A DNA stretch of 64,000 bases from contig NZ_JOIY01000071.1 in assembly GCF_000720185.1 (NCBI RefSeq), forward strand, positions 1 through 64,000. Reading direction: 5' to 3'. The notes beneath the pieces were generated by a model. The model worked only from the letters and a program-made list of their open reading frames with translations, had not been told where the DNA came from and did not search any database. The position numbers and the translations under genes are program-made. Each line of letters opens with the position of its first letter. The first letter of the stretch is position 1. Shown here one piece after another: positions 1 to 10,300 of the stretch. Source of the stretch: Streptomyces sp. NRRL S-340. Its GTDB lineage: Bacteria > Actinomycetota > Actinomycetes > Streptomycetales > Streptomycetaceae.

Positions 1-1
1 C

Positions 2-601
2 GCCCTGTGCGACAGCGGATACGCACCCGTGCGCAAGGAGAACCTCGCCACCGCGGGACCGGGCCCCTACCTGGTCCGCGTCCACGCCGCCGACCGCTCG
101 ACGGACGGCAAAAGGCCCCGCTTCCTCATCCAGATCATCCCCGGGGACCGCCCCGGAGCCGAACCCGGACCGGCGGCCCCCACGATCGAGGAGAGTGCCG
201 GTCCGCTCCTGCTCCGCACCTCCTTCGACCAGCCAGACCGATGGCAACGCCTGCTCCAGGCCATCGAAGGCTGCTCGGAGAACTGCGAGTCGGTCACCGT
301 CATCGACAACCCCCTCTACGCGGGCTTCACGGCCGGTCAGCTGCAGGAGCGGGTCGGCCGTGATGACGAGGACCGGCCCGGCAGCCCCTTCCTCCTCATC
401 GCCGACGAACAGGCCTTGGCATCGGCGGAGTTTCCGCTGCTGGCCGTGAACAACCTGGCCGACGAGGACGACGCCCCGTTCAGGATCACCCTCGCCGCGG
501 CAAGTTCCTTCGTCACCAACATCGAGCTGGGCAACACGAGCTTCGGCGACTGGAGCCGCGGCGCCGGCACCGACGGCGTCTACCGGGCACAGCACTACTG
601 A
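2..601 (+). CDS. DUF6924-type protein, 5' end outside window
   Basis: The frame is open from the left edge to a TGA at 601, so the N-terminus is missing. An in-frame GTG at 29 has no convincing ribosome binding site. The first visible part contains PGPYLVRVHA and FLIQIIP, a short beta-rich motif set I know from uncharacterised Streptomyces proteins. The second part, with VTVIDNPLYAGFTAGQL, FLLIADEQALAS and FPLLAVNN, matches the DUF6924 family pattern. No catalytic motif is visible, so function is unknown. It is followed 60 bases later by a strong hairpin. The N-terminal motif family may be related to the foreign N-terminus fused to the alcohol dehydrogenase at 52780. Confidence 0.7.
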   Translation, partial: ALCDSGYAPVRKENLATAGPGPYLVRVHAADRSTDGKRPRFLIQIIPGDRPGAEPGPAAPTIEESAGPLLLRTSFDQPDRWQRLLQAIEGCSENCESVTVIDNPLYAGFTAGQLQERVGRDDEDRPGSPFLLIADEQALASAEFPLLAVNNLADEDDAPFRITLAAASSFVTNIELGNTSFGDWSRGAGTDGVYRAQHY

Positions 602-662
602 CAGGCACTCTTGCGGGCGGTGCCCGCAGCCGCACGGCGGAAGGCGCCCCCGGGATGGGCGA

Positions 663-694
663 GCACCAGCACCTGGTCCATCAGGTGCTGGTGC
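663..694. terminator. Perfect 13-bp hairpin after the DUF6924 gene
   Basis: The arms GCACCAGCACCTG (663-675) and CAGGTGCTGGTGC (682-694) are perfectly complementary around a 6-nt loop. It lies 62 bases after the stop codon. There is no T-run, which is common for Streptomyces terminators. Confidence 0.65.
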
Positions 695-1256
695 CGGGCC
701 GATGGGGAGGCGAAGGGGAGCCGCCCGATGCGTACGTCCAGGCTTTTGAGCGCGAGCGGTTCCCGCTCGGCCTCGGCCTTGGACTCCGGGTAGGCCCCGC
801 ATCTCACCGGGGCGCGGACCGTCGACGGCCGTCGCCCGTACAAGCGCCCGGACCGAGGCGCGGGCTGTGGCGGGTGCCGTCACCGTCTCGGCCATCGACG
901 TCCTGGCCCGCCCCGCGACGTCGCACCCCGCGCGGATTGCGAAGATCACCGCGTTCCCGTCGCCGCACACGGCGGCGACGAAGGCTGCCCGGCTCGTGTG
1001 ACTCCAACCGATCGAGGCAAACGCCTGTGCGATCCGACGCGGCCTCTCGATGACGTCGCCGAAGGGGCGGCGGGTGGTCGAAGCCAGTCCGCGCACGGCT
1101 TGGCGGGGGCGAGCCGGAGCGGTACGGCCGTGGCTCTGCGAGCCCCTCCACCCGAGTCCCTCGATCCCGGTGGACATCGCAGGCTCACGGCGGTGGGTGC
1201 CGCCGGTCCCGGCTTCCGGCGGCTCGGTCGTCCATCAGGAAGCCGGGACGGGCAGC
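695..1256. other. Gene-poor interval with no recognisable gene
   Basis: No reading frame here has a start, a ribosome binding site and a recognisable product. A plus-strand stretch at about 831-1001 (reading VARTSARTEARAVAG and ending at a TGA) has coding-like third-position bias but no start codon. It could be a decayed gene end. I cannot assign it. Confidence 0.4.
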
Positions 1257-1937
1257 TCAGCTGCTCAGGAAGTGCTCCACAGCCTGGAGGGTCAGTACAT
1301 CGGTCAGGAAGCCGAGGTGGGTCTGGCAGGGGACCAGATGGTTGGCGGCGCCGATGAGCGGAGTGCTGGTGTAGGGGATGATGACGCCGTCGCAGGGCGA
1401 GTACCAGGTGGCGTACTGGGTGTCGCCCGGGGTCTCGTCGCCCGCGTTGAGCGTGCTCAGGAAGGCGGAGCCGGGGTACATCTCCAGGCAGGACACGTTC
1501 ACCAGGCAGGCGCCGGCAGCGGTGGTGCCGTGGTTCGCGCCCGCGATGGAGGCGAGGTGGCGGACGTAGGGCTGGCCGCCGAGTTTCCGGATGTACCAGT
1601 TGCTGACCAGGCCGCCCATGGAGTGGTTGACGATGTCGACCTGGTGCGCGCCGGTGGTGGCGAGGACCTGCCGCACGTACGCGGCCAGTCCGGCCGCGCT
1701 GGTCGCGTTGGACTGCGTCCAGTTGTACTGGTAGGCGAACAGGTCGCCGGAGGAATAGCCGTCGGCCTCGAAAACGGCTTCCGCGGCGGCCCAGTTGCCG
1801 GCGTTTCCGGTGAAGTCGTGGACGAAGACCACGGGGGTGCGGCCGCTGGTCGCCGCGTCGGCGGTACTGGACATCCCGAAGGCGGCGAGCGCCACGGCCG
1901 AGAGCATGGCGAGCAAGAGGGTACGAAGGCGTCGCAC
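1257..1937 (-). CDS. Secreted class 2 lipase / esterase (alpha/beta hydrolase)
   Basis: This is a 226-residue protein starting at a GTG with AAGGAG eight bases upstream. Residues 1-29 form a Sec signal peptide (RRLR, hydrophobic core, ADAA cleavage site). The mature protein starts the alpha/beta-hydrolase fold with PVVFVHDFTG near residue 35 (oxyanion loop). The nucleophile elbow NHSMGG has Ser106. A late Asp in SPCDGVIIP and a His in CQTHLGF are plausible triad partners. Cysteine pairs in the C-terminal half fit an extracellular protein. Family knowledge (Lipase_2, EstA/LipA type) suggests acyl-ester hydrolysis outside the cell. Substrate is unknown. It is transcribed away from the LAL regulator at 2124, with a short shared upstream region. 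Confidence 0.88.
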   Translation of the reverse strand: MRRLRTLLLAMLSAVALAAFGMSSTADAATSGRTPVVFVHDFTGNAGNWAAAEAVFEADGYSSGDLFAYQYNWTQSNATSAAGLAAYVRQVLATTGAHQVDIVNHSMGGLVSNWYIRKLGGQPYVRHLASIAGANHGTTAAGACLVNVSCLEMYPGSAFLSTLNAGDETPGDTQYATWYSPCDGVIIPYTSTPLIGAANHLVPCQTHLGFLTDVLTLQAVEHFLSS

Positions 1938-2123
1938 GGGTGACTCCTTTCTCCTTTGTCCCCTGACCAGGGGCGGTGGCAAGGAGTGTGCGAGTGCCTG
2001 ACGCGCCGCGGACCGGTGGAACCACCAGTCTTCGACGGCGGCGCCCTTCCGCGGAGTCAGGAGGAAGGCGGTCTCCGCCTCGGCTCCCTTCCGTTTCGGC
2101 GAACGCCGCCCCACACTGCCGTC

Positions 2124-4904
2124 ATGGACAGCGACAGCGAAGCGGTCGCCCGCGGACCGGCCCGCCTCCACGGGCGTGCCCGGGCGCGGCGGGCGCTGCG
2201 CGACGCGATCGCAGGGTTGCACGCCGGGCGGGGTGCCGCCGTACTCGTGACGGCCGAGCCCGGCGGCGGGCGGTCGGCGCTCCTGGCCGCCGCCGCGCGG
2301 TCGGCGGCCGGATGCACCGTGCATCACGTCGCGTGCGTCGAGTCGGAGACCGTGGTGCCCTGGGCGTGGTGCCAGCGTCTGCTGCTGCGACTCGGCGCGG
2401 ATCGTTCGACGCCGTCCGGGAGCGACGCGGGGATTCTGGCCGACGTCCTGGCGGGCCGGTGCCCACCGGAGGCGGTTCTCGCGGTGGCCTCGGCGCTGCG
2501 CCGGGTGCTGGCAGCCTCCGGCGCCGGGCGGCCGCAGGTGTTGTGCGTGGATGACGCGCACCGGCTGGACCGCGTCTCACTGCACGTACTGGGGCTGCTG
2601 GCCCGTCGCACGGAGGCTCTGCCGGTCGCCCTGCTGCTCACCGCGGTCACCGGACATCCGGCCCTCGCGGCTCTGGACGGGATCGACGTGCTGCCACTGC
2701 CGCCCATGGACGACGCGGCGGCCCGCCGCCTGCTGGTGGACGCGGCGCCCTCCGGCCGGGCGGCCCTGTGTCCGGCGACCGAGGCCGAAGTGCTCGGCCT
2801 CGCGGCCGGCAACCCGTTGGCACTGACCGAACTGGCAGCCGTCGCCTATGCCGACGACCGCAGCGGTCCCCTCCGCCTGCCCCCGGGCAGCAGGTGGCAG
2901 GCCGGCCACGGCCGCCGTTTCCGGCAACTGCCCGACGGTGCCCGCGCGGTGATCGCCGCGGTGCTCGTCGGCGGCCCGCTCGCCCCGGACGTGCTGCGGT
3001 CGGTCGTCCGCCGGGCAGGATGGCACCCTGGCGCCATCGACCTGGCCAAGGCCAGCGAACTGATCGTGGTGACCGACGACGGCACGGCGGCCGTACCGGG
3101 CAGGCTGCTGCGCCAGGCGCTGCGTGCGGAGGTTCCGCTGGCCGAACAGGACGCCGCCCACCGGAACCTGGCCGGATGCCTCCACCCCGAGCGCTTCCGG
3201 ATGCGCCGTGCGCTGCACCTGCTGGCCTGCGGTGCCGCCACCACCGAGCAAAGCGCGGCGGACCTGGAGCGGGCCGTCGGCGACGCCACCCACCACAGGG
3301 CCGGGGAGCTGCTGGAGGAAGCAGCCGACTTCGCGCCACGGCCGGGGGTCCGGGAACGGTGGCTGACACTGGCGGCCCGGCACGCCTTCCTGGCCGGTGA
3401 GGCCACCCGCACCCGCAACCTGCTGCACCGCGTACCGCCGCACGGCGTGCCCGAGGAGGCACGGGCATCGCGAAGCCTGGCCGAGGGGGAACGCCTGCTG
3501 CGCGACGGTACGCCGGCCGAAGCCTGCCGGGAACTGACCGCAGCGGCCGACCTGCTCCTGTCCGAATGCCAGGAGTCGGCGGCACGCGCGCTGATGCTGG
3601 CCGGCGAGGCAGCCTGCCTTGCCGGTGATTTCGCCGGGTACTTCGCACTGGCGCGGCGCGTGGCACCCCTGCGGCACGGCGGCGACGCCTCCGTCACGCG
3701 TCTGGTCCTCGAGCACTACGCCGGGATGACGGCGGCCCTCGAAGGCCGGCACCGGGACTCGGGCCGGACGCTGCGGCAGGTGATGCGGCTGGCCGAGGCG
3801 ATCCCCGACCCGTACTGCGCCCTGTGGGCCGGGCAGGCCGCCTACACGCTGGGCGACGCCGCCCGCGCTCACGCCTTCGCGGTCACCGCAACAGACCGGG
3901 CCCGGCGCGAGGGGGCGCTCTCCCTGGTGCCCGCCGCGCTCGTCTACCAGGCTCTCGCCGCGTTGCTGACAGACCGTTGCGCGGCAGCCGAGGAAGCGGC
4001 CCTGGAGGGATTGCGCCTGGCCCGGCAGACGGGCCAGCGCAACCTCGCCGTGGATCACCTGGCGGTGCTCGCGCTGGTGTCGGCGCTGCAGGGCCACGGG
4101 GACGGCGCGGCGGTCAGGCTGCGGTCGATCACGGAGCAGGTGTCGGCACGGGGACTGGGCCGGCCGGCCGCGTTCGGCCGCTGGGCGTCCGCGTGCGCCG
4201 ATCTCGCGGACGACCGGCCCGCCGAGGCGCTGACCCGGCTTGCGGACATGACCCATGCCGCCGTGGGCAACCAGACCAACCTGCTCATCCGCCAGCTCGC
4301 CACCCCGCACTTCGTGGAGGCCGCCGTGCGCTGCGGCCGGCGAGCCAAGGCGGTCGGAGCGCTCCGTTCCTACGATGCCTGGGTGGCCAGCGGGACGAGC
4401 GCCGCCCGGCTCGCCCTCGCGCACCGCTGCCACGCGCTGCTGGCGAGCGATGACGCGGCTGCCGACGAGCAGTTCCGGCAGGCCGCTCAGCTCCATCAAC
4501 GAGACGGCGCCGCACTGGAACTGGCCAAGACCGAGCTGTTCCACGCCCATCGGCTGCGGCGCGCTCGCAAGCCCCGTCCGGCACGCGAGCTGCTGCGAGA
4601 AGCGCTGCAGATATTCCAGCAGTTCGGTGCCGCCTCCTGGGCTGAGCGGGCCACCGCGGAACTCCGCGCCACCGGCGCGCGTGCGGACACTGCTGCCTGC
4701 CCGGGCGGACGCGGGCGCGATGCGGGCACGGAACTGACGCCGCAGCAGACGCGGATCTGCGTACTGGTCGCCCAGGGCGCGACCAACCAGGAGATCGCCG
4801 AGGTGCTCGTGGTCAGCATCCGAACCGTCGAATACCACCTTCGGAACGTCTTCACCCGGCTCGGAGTGCGCTCCCGCGTCGAACTGGCCGCCCACTTCCA
4901 CTAG
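2124..4904 (+). CDS. LuxR-family LAL-type transcriptional regulator with AAA/TPR-like body
   Basis: This 926-residue protein has the layout of large ATP-binding LuxR (LAL) regulators. The frame is open further upstream, but the ATG at 2124 gives the usual short lead before the nucleotide-binding domain. A Walker A-like loop, EPGGGRSALL, lies near residues 45-54 with Arg in place of the usual Lys. Walker B is VLCVDDAHRLD. The middle is alanine/leucine-rich helical repeat sequence (TPR-like). The last ~60 residues are a LuxR helix-turn-helix (LTPQQTRICVLVAQGATNQEIA, then IRTVEYHLRNVFTRLGV). LAL proteins are pathway activators, often of secondary metabolism or sugar use. The target here is not evident. 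The Arg in Walker A may weaken ATP use. Confidence 0.9.
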   Translation: MDSDSEAVARGPARLHGRARARRALRDAIAGLHAGRGAAVLVTAEPGGGRSALLAAAARSAAGCTVHHVACVESETVVPWAWCQRLLLRLGADRSTPSGSDAGILADVLAGRCPPEAVLAVASALRRVLAASGAGRPQVLCVDDAHRLDRVSLHVLGLLARRTEALPVALLLTAVTGHPALAALDGIDVLPLPPMDDAAARRLLVDAAPSGRAALCPATEAEVLGLAAGNPLALTELAAVAYADDRSGPLRLPPGSRWQAGHGRRFRQLPDGARAVIAAVLVGGPLAPDVLRSVVRRAGWHPGAIDLAKASELIVVTDDGTAAVPGRLLRQALRAEVPLAEQDAAHRNLAGCLHPERFRMRRALHLLACGAATTEQSAADLERAVGDATHHRAGELLEEAADFAPRPGVRERWLTLAARHAFLAGEATRTRNLLHRVPPHGVPEEARASRSLAEGERLLRDGTPAEACRELTAAADLLLSECQESAARALMLAGEAACLAGDFAGYFALARRVAPLRHGGDASVTRLVLEHYAGMTAALEGRHRDSGRTLRQVMRLAEAIPDPYCALWAGQAAYTLGDAARAHAFAVTATDRARREGALSLVPAALVYQALAALLTDRCAAAEEAALEGLRLARQTGQRNLAVDHLAVLALVSALQGHGDGAAVRLRSITEQVSARGLGRPAAFGRWASACADLADDRPAEALTRLADMTHAAVGNQTNLLIRQLATPHFVEAAVRCGRRAKAVGALRSYDAWVASGTSAARLALAHRCHALLASDDAAADEQFRQAAQLHQRDGAALELAKTELFHAHRLRRARKPRPARELLREALQIFQQFGAASWAERATAELRATGARADTAACPGGRGRDAGTELTPQQTRICVLVAQGATNQEIAEVLVVSIRTVEYHLRNVFTRLGVRSRVELAAHFH

Positions 4905-5146
4905 GCACTGTCGTCACATTCCCGTCGCCCGTCCGCAGGGCTGGCCTCGCGGCGTCAGGTGCGTGCTCTCGGCGTGCCGGGGCCCACTTTTGTCCGCAGC
5001 TCTTACACAGCCACAGCGCATCATCGGTTCGCTCGTGGTCGAGCGCGGACGTCCGAAGCGTTGTAAAGATGATCTCGTGTGGGCAGACCCGGAGCCCCGA
5101 ACGGGGCGCCGGGTTCAGGAGAAGGACGGCGTCAGAGGAGAACGAC

Positions 5147-5524
5147 TCAGGCGGCGGACGGCCCGATCTCCCCTGCGAAGACGATGACCTGGTCGATGAG
5201 GCTCCGCCGCAGATGGACGACGTCCGTTCCCGCCAGGCGGGGGCCTCCGTCCGGCGTCGTGAAGACCCACTGGTAGCGGGCCCACTCGTCCGGCATGTCC
5301 ACCGCCGAACAGCGCACCATGGTGCCGGTCCCCGCGGGGTGGCGCCGGATGTCCAGCACGAACCGCTCGACCGCCTCGATCCCCTCACTGCGGCCCAACG
5401 GTCCCCAGAAGACCACGTCCGAGGTGAGGGCCTGCGAGAGCAGCGCAGTCACATAGCTGTCGTCCGAGGCGTTGAACGCGGAGATGAACGTGTCGATCGC
5501 GGACCGCGCGGTCTCTTCCTGCAT
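5147..5524 (-). CDS. SnoaL-like / NTF2-fold protein
   Basis: This 125-residue protein has the size and pattern of the SnoaL-like branch of the NTF2 superfamily. An N-terminal helix (ARSAIDTFISAFNASDD) is followed by VVFWGPLGRSEGIEAVERFV, then a beta-sheet cone with WVFTTPDGGPRLAGTDVVHL. The C-terminal strand DQVIVFAGEIGPSAA is truncated right after the fold. Members include polyketide cyclases, isomerases and non-enzymatic binding proteins. No catalytic residue set can be assigned. It stands alone between the LAL regulator, which converges on it, and an IS701-type remnant. Confidence 0.75.
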   Translation of the reverse strand: MQEETARSAIDTFISAFNASDDSYVTALLSQALTSDVVFWGPLGRSEGIEAVERFVLDIRRHPAGTGTMVRCSAVDMPDEWARYQWVFTTPDGGPRLAGTDVVHLRRSLIDQVIVFAGEIGPSAA

Positions 5525-5710
5525 GCACCAGTAATACCACTCGCCTCGCGGACCGCGCTCGTGTCGTGAACCGTCTCCCGATCACGGTGAACCGTCCCGG
5601 CCACCACGCTGGTAGGGCTTGGTCAGGTTCGCTTGTGAGTGGCGTGTCCACCGCGCGATGGGCGTCGTTGGAATGGTGTGACACCTCGATCGAGGAGATG
5701 GCTTCGGGCC

Positions 5711-5873
5711 GGGGAGGAACTGGAGGCGTTCGCAGCGGAGTTGTTCGAGGGGTCTTTCCGTGCGGATCAGCGACGGAGGGGGCAGGTGTATGCGCGGGGT
5801 CTGCTGCCGGACGGGCGATGCAAGCCGGTGGAACCGATGGCGGCCTGTCTCGGCGAGGACGGCAACCGCCTGC
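5711..5873 (+). pseudogene. Fragment of IS701-family transposase N-terminus
   Basis: The frame from 5711 reads EELEAFAAELFEGSF, DQRRRGQVYARGLL and DGRCKPVEPMAACLG. This is the conserved N-terminal region of IS701-family DDE transposases. The similarity stops near residue 54 and no downstream DDE region follows. The next gene starts at 6015. It is a relic of an insertion and carries no activity. Confidence 0.75.
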
Positions 5874-6014
5874 CCGCCCCCATACGAACCGGACCGAGCC
5901 GTACTGGTGCTTTGACCGGGAAGGTTCGCCGGGCCGGGTGGCCGGAGCCCGTTGTCAGAGCCTCCCGATAGCGTGCCGGTAGCCCAGATCCGACTCCTCT
6001 CCTGGAGAACAACT

Positions 6015-6698
6015 GTGGACATCCTGCTCATCGCCGGCCTGTGGCTCGACGGATCCGCATGGGACGACGTCGTGCCCGAACTCACCGCGCTCGGCCACCG
6101 CCCCGTGCCGCTCACCCTCCCCGGCCAGGGCGACGGCGCCACCTCCGTGACGCTCGACGACCAGGTCGCAGCAGTGCTCGCCGCCGTTGACGCGGCGCCC
6201 GGGAAGCCTCTGGTGGTGGGGCACTCTGCCGCGTCGAGCCTGGCCTGGCTGGCCGCCGACGCACGACCGGAGAAGGTGGCCAAGGTCGCCCTGGTCGGCG
6301 GCTTCCCGGCCGTCGACGGGCGGGCCTACGCCGATCACTTCGCGATGGAGGGCGGCGCCATGCCCTTCCCCGGCTGGGGCCCCTTCGAGGGAGCAGACTC
6401 CGCCGACCTGGACCAGGAGGCCCGGCACCGCTTCGCGTCCGCCGCCATCCCGGTCCCCGAACAGGTCGCGAGGGGAGTCGTGCGCCTGACCGACGAGCGC
6501 CGCTTCGACGTCCCCGTCGTGGTCGTCTGCCCCGAGTTCACCCCGGCCCAGGCCAAGGAGTGGATCGCCGCCGGCGACAGCCCTGAACTCGCCCGCGCCA
6601 CCCACCTCGAGTACGTGGACATCGACTCGGGGCACTGGCCGATGACCACCCGTCCCCGCGAACTCGCCCGCATCCTGGCACAGGCCGCGAGCGCGTAG
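6015..6698 (+). CDS. Alpha/beta hydrolase
   Basis: This 227-residue protein starts at a GTG with GGAG eight bases upstream; the longer open frame upstream is not needed. It opens with ILLIAGLWLDGSAWDDVVPEL, the first strand and lid of the EstA/salicylate-esterase-like alpha/beta hydrolases. The nucleophile elbow is VVGHSAAS with Ser71. The C-terminal DIDSGHWPMTTRP supplies the catalytic His. Small hydrolases of this type act on esters or lactones. It has no signal peptide, so it is cytoplasmic. The substrate is unknown. An 8-bp-stem hairpin follows 12 bases after the stop. Confidence 0.85.
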   Translation: MDILLIAGLWLDGSAWDDVVPELTALGHRPVPLTLPGQGDGATSVTLDDQVAAVLAAVDAAPGKPLVVGHSAASSLAWLAADARPEKVAKVALVGGFPAVDGRAYADHFAMEGGAMPFPGWGPFEGADSADLDQEARHRFASAAIPVPEQVARGVVRLTDERRFDVPVVVVCPEFTPAQAKEWIAAGDSPELARATHLEYVDIDSGHWPMTTRPRELARILAQAASA

Positions 6699-6709
6699 TG
6701 CCGTGGCCG

Positions 6710-6730
6710 GGCAGTGGTCATGCCACTGCC
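6710..6730. terminator. Hairpin after alpha/beta hydrolase
   Basis: GGCAGTGG (6710-6717) pairs with CCACTGCC (6723-6730) around a 5-nt loop, starting 12 bases after the stop at 6698. Confidence 0.55.
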
Positions 6731-7325
6731 GGTAGTGGGCGGCCGCACCAACGGATGCCCTTTTCGCTGCCTGCCGCAGTGGTCGGCGCGTTGTCCTTCG
6801 GCCTGCCGCCGAGAACCCTGCGTCCATGGCGGGCCGCCGTCGCGGCGCGCGCGGACTGGACGGCATCGACGGGGGAGGAGCCGAGTGACGACGGCCCGCC
6901 CGCCGGTACGGCGTCAGCCGAACCGGCTCGCGGACCCGGCGCGGGCCTGGGGGAGCGGCACGTCCTCCTGAATGCTCTGGCAGCCGGGCGCAGCCCTGGC
7001 CGTCGCGAGCCACGTGAATCCTGCCGGTCGGACCGCGTCTTGACCGGCCGGGGCCGGGTCGTGCGCCCCATTTCTGCGGACCCCGGCCGCATATGGTGCA
7101 CTCGGACGATCCTGGAGTCGACCGGCATCAGCCACTCGGTGCCACCCGCCGTGTCCGCTTGCACCCGCCCGGGTCGCGGCGCATCGGCCTGCCGGGACAG
7201 CGCACGGCCGAGAGGGACCGGAGTCCGAAGCGCACACGAAACACCTCCGCTCGGGGCCCAGACGCCGCGCGTCTGTTCAGGACGGGACGCGCGCGACCGC
7301 GTCAGCGCACCGCGCGGTCGGTCCG
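6731..7325. other. Non-coding interval
   Basis: About 600 bases between the hydrolase and the end of the discoidin protein gene. Frames are open because of GC bias, but none has a start with a ribosome binding site or a recognisable protein pattern. I see no repeats or RNA features. Confidence 0.45.
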
Positions 7326-10300
7326 TCAGCGCACCGAAAGCCGTACCAGCCGCGCCGCCCGGTGCCCGTCGCCGCCCTCCACTCGCACCGCGACGTAGCG
7401 GGCCGTCGCGCGGACGCGCAGGGCGCGGGTGCGGCCGCGCCCCGAGGCGCGCCCCCAGTCCCGGTAACCGATACCGTCGGTACTGCCCTCGAGTCGCAGG
7501 CCGGGAATGTCGCCGCCGGTCCACTCGGCCTCGATCTCCCGCACCGGCAGCGCCGCGCCGAGGTCCACGACGAGGCGGCCGTCCTTGCCCGGCCGCCACG
7601 AGCTGCCCGGGTCCCCGTCGACTGCCGCGGACGGGTCCGACATGCCCGCGGGCAGCGGGCTGGTGGGAAAGACCGTGCGACCCAGCGCCAGATCGTTCAC
7701 CGGGTACGCCCTCGCCCCGTGCAGCCGCACCACGGCCGGCCGCCCGCCGGAGCGCACCGAGACCACCGCGGTCCGGCCCTGCGCGCGCACCCGCACCCGG
7801 CAGGAGGCCCCCCAGAGCCGCAGCGTGGCCCCGTCCTCGACACTCACCCGCAATCCGGCAGGCAGCGCACGACCCGAGACCGGGGCGAGCGTGAACCGCG
7901 GCGCCAGCAGCAGCGCCCGCGCCGCAGGCAACTCGCTCTCGTGGACGATCCCGTCCCGGGTCACGGTCTGTGTCCCCGCGAAGACATACCGCTCGGCGCC
8001 GTCCTGCGGCACCGAGACACGGGTGCGGACCTCCTCGCCGGAGAGATTGAAGAGACTCAGGTGCTCCTCCACGTACGCCGCCCGCACCCGCGCGTGCTCG
8101 GCCGACGGCGCCTTCCGCGCCGCCAGCTCCCGCAACCGGTCGGGCGAGGCAGCGGGATACCCCTCGATCACGACCGGGGCGGCGGGGCCGTCACTGAGGA
8201 CGAGCGCGTCGTCGTAGACGGAGACTGGATGGTCGTGGTCCGCGCCGCGCACCACGAGACCGGCGCGGCCATCCACGTCGAGCCAGCCGCCGTGGCTGCG
8301 GGCCCGCGCCGTGGGATAGACGGCGAGATCCTCCCACCGCTCCCCGTCCGCCGAGCCCTGAACGCGGTAGCCGCGCCCGGCCGCGGCCTCCCAGCGCAGC
8401 GTCACCTCCCCGACCTCCCGCGCGGCGCCGAGGTCGACCGCCAGCCAGCTGTCCGCACGCTTGCGGTCCGCGGTGGCCACCGCCCAGCGGGTCGCCCCGT
8501 CCCCGTCCACTGCCAGCTCCGGGCCCATGCCCGGGGCCGCCGAGGAGGCCGTCGCCGCGCCACCGCGCGCGAGGTCCTGGCCGCCGGCCTCCGCGCGCGC
8601 CTCGAAGGCGAACAGGGAGTAGCCGTACGCCGGATCGGGTCGCACCCCCTGCAGGCGCAGGTGACGCACGGCGGTGCGCGGCACGTCGAGCGTGTCGACG
8701 CGCCCACCGGCCGCCGGGGCGCTCGCCCCGTCCTGCGCCGCCACCCGCACCGAGCCCTCCGCGAAGCGGAAGGTGCGGGATCCGCCGAGGCCGGGCATTC
8801 CCGGCATCGTGAGGTTGTACACCTCCAAGTGCCCCTCGCCCGCGGCTGTACCGCTGCTCGCGTAGACGACGGCGCCGGACCCCAGCGTCGTGAACCCGGC
8901 CCAGCCGGTGTCGAGCCGCAGCAGCGTCGCGCTGCCGTCGAAGCCGTCGCGGACCGTGGTCCAGGTATCCACCGCGCGGCCCGAGACCGTGCCCGCCGTC
9001 GAGGGCAGGAACATCGGGGTGCCGCCGCTCAGCTTGAACAGCCAGTCGTCGTGCGCCGGCTGCCAGGCGAACTTCACGAAGCCCGGCTTGCTGACCGCCG
9101 CCGCCCACGCCGCGGGGGACTGGTGCGAGACGAGCCCGGGACCGGTACCGAAATCCGTCACCCCGGCCGCCCGCGCGAAGAACTCCTCGCGCGAGAGGGG
9201 CTCCACGGGTGCGTGGGCCGTCCACACGTGCAGCAGGTAGCTCAAGGCGATCTCGGCGCGCGCCTCGGGCTCGTACTTCGGCTCGCCGGAGAACTTCGCG
9301 AGCCGGTAGCGCGGCGCGTACCGCTGGTACGCCTCCAAGCGGGCGGCGAGTTCGGTCTCGGCGCGGGCCGCGGCACGGTCCCCCAACACCCGTGCGAGGA
9401 AGGCGAGCGGGATGACGTCACGCCCGTACAGGTGCTCGCGGTCGTTGACCATCGGCATCAACGGCTCGCCCGCGTCGCTCATGACGCCGAGCAGGGTCCG
9501 CCACAACGGGGCGGCGTTGGGCTGCTTCGTCAGCACCTCCGGCAGCGCAGTGCCCGCGGCGAGGAAGTGCGAGGAGTTGCGGGCCGAGGTGCGCCACAAC
9601 TCCTCCTGGTAGTGCGGGCCGAAGGAGCCGTGATTCTCGACGATGAACGTGTCGTAGAGGTTGCGCGCGGTGTTGCGTGAGACCGGCACCCCGTCCACCA
9701 CCGCGGGGTTGGCGAGGTCGGCGGGCGGCAGCCCGGCCTCGTTGCGCGACCAGGTGCCGAAGCGCTCCCTCCACGCGGCGTGCCGGGCATCGTCGCCGGC
9801 CCAGGCCAGCGCGGGGGCGAGGGACTGCGCGTAGACGCCCATCTCCTCCAGCTTGGTGTCGCCCTCGAAGCCGCCGGTCAGCCCGTGCGGGCTCCAGGAG
9901 TCCGAGGCCGGGTCGTCGCCGGTGCCGAGACCGTCGGTGTAGGCCGCCTGGCCGCGCAGGAGCGCGTCGACGTGCCCGCGGGTCGTCGCGTCCAGCTCGG
10001 ACCACAGAAGCTTCGCGGCCATGACGAAGTACGACTGGAAGGTGGTGTCGAAGAAGAGCCTGCGGCCCCACTGGTCGCCACCGGTGAGCCGGTTGGAGGC
10101 GGCGAAGTGGCGGATGGTGGCGAGGGTACGTGTCCGCAGGGTGTCGCGGTCGATGCCGGTCAGGTCGCTGTCGTAGCTGCCGTGGGTGAGCAGCACGGCA
10201 TTGCCGAGGACGACGGCGAAGCCGAAGTCCTTGTCCGTGTAGTAGCCGCGGGCCGCGTCCCACTGGGTCTCGGACCAGCGGGTGTGCTGAGCGAGGACGC

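Noticed and set aside
1257..2561. Longer lipase frame extending upstream of 1937
   Set aside because: The extension crosses the divergent LAL promoter region and contains no signal sequence; the GTG at 1937 gives a perfect signal peptide and ribosome binding site.
2577..4901. Long minus-strand open frame opposite the LAL regulator
   Set aside because: Antisense shadow caused by high GC at third positions; no recognisable domain, and the plus frame has Walker and LuxR motifs.
4960..5110. Minus-strand stretch with a Cys-x-x-Cys-Gly pattern (LCKSCGQKW)
   Set aside because: It resembles a zinc ribbon fragment, but there is no start codon and no stop-bounded protein of its own, so I did not call a gene.
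7362..9680. 772-codon plus-strand frame opposite the discoidin protein
   Set aside because: Arg/His/Pro-rich shadow with no start signal; the minus frame has a Tat signal and discoidin domains.
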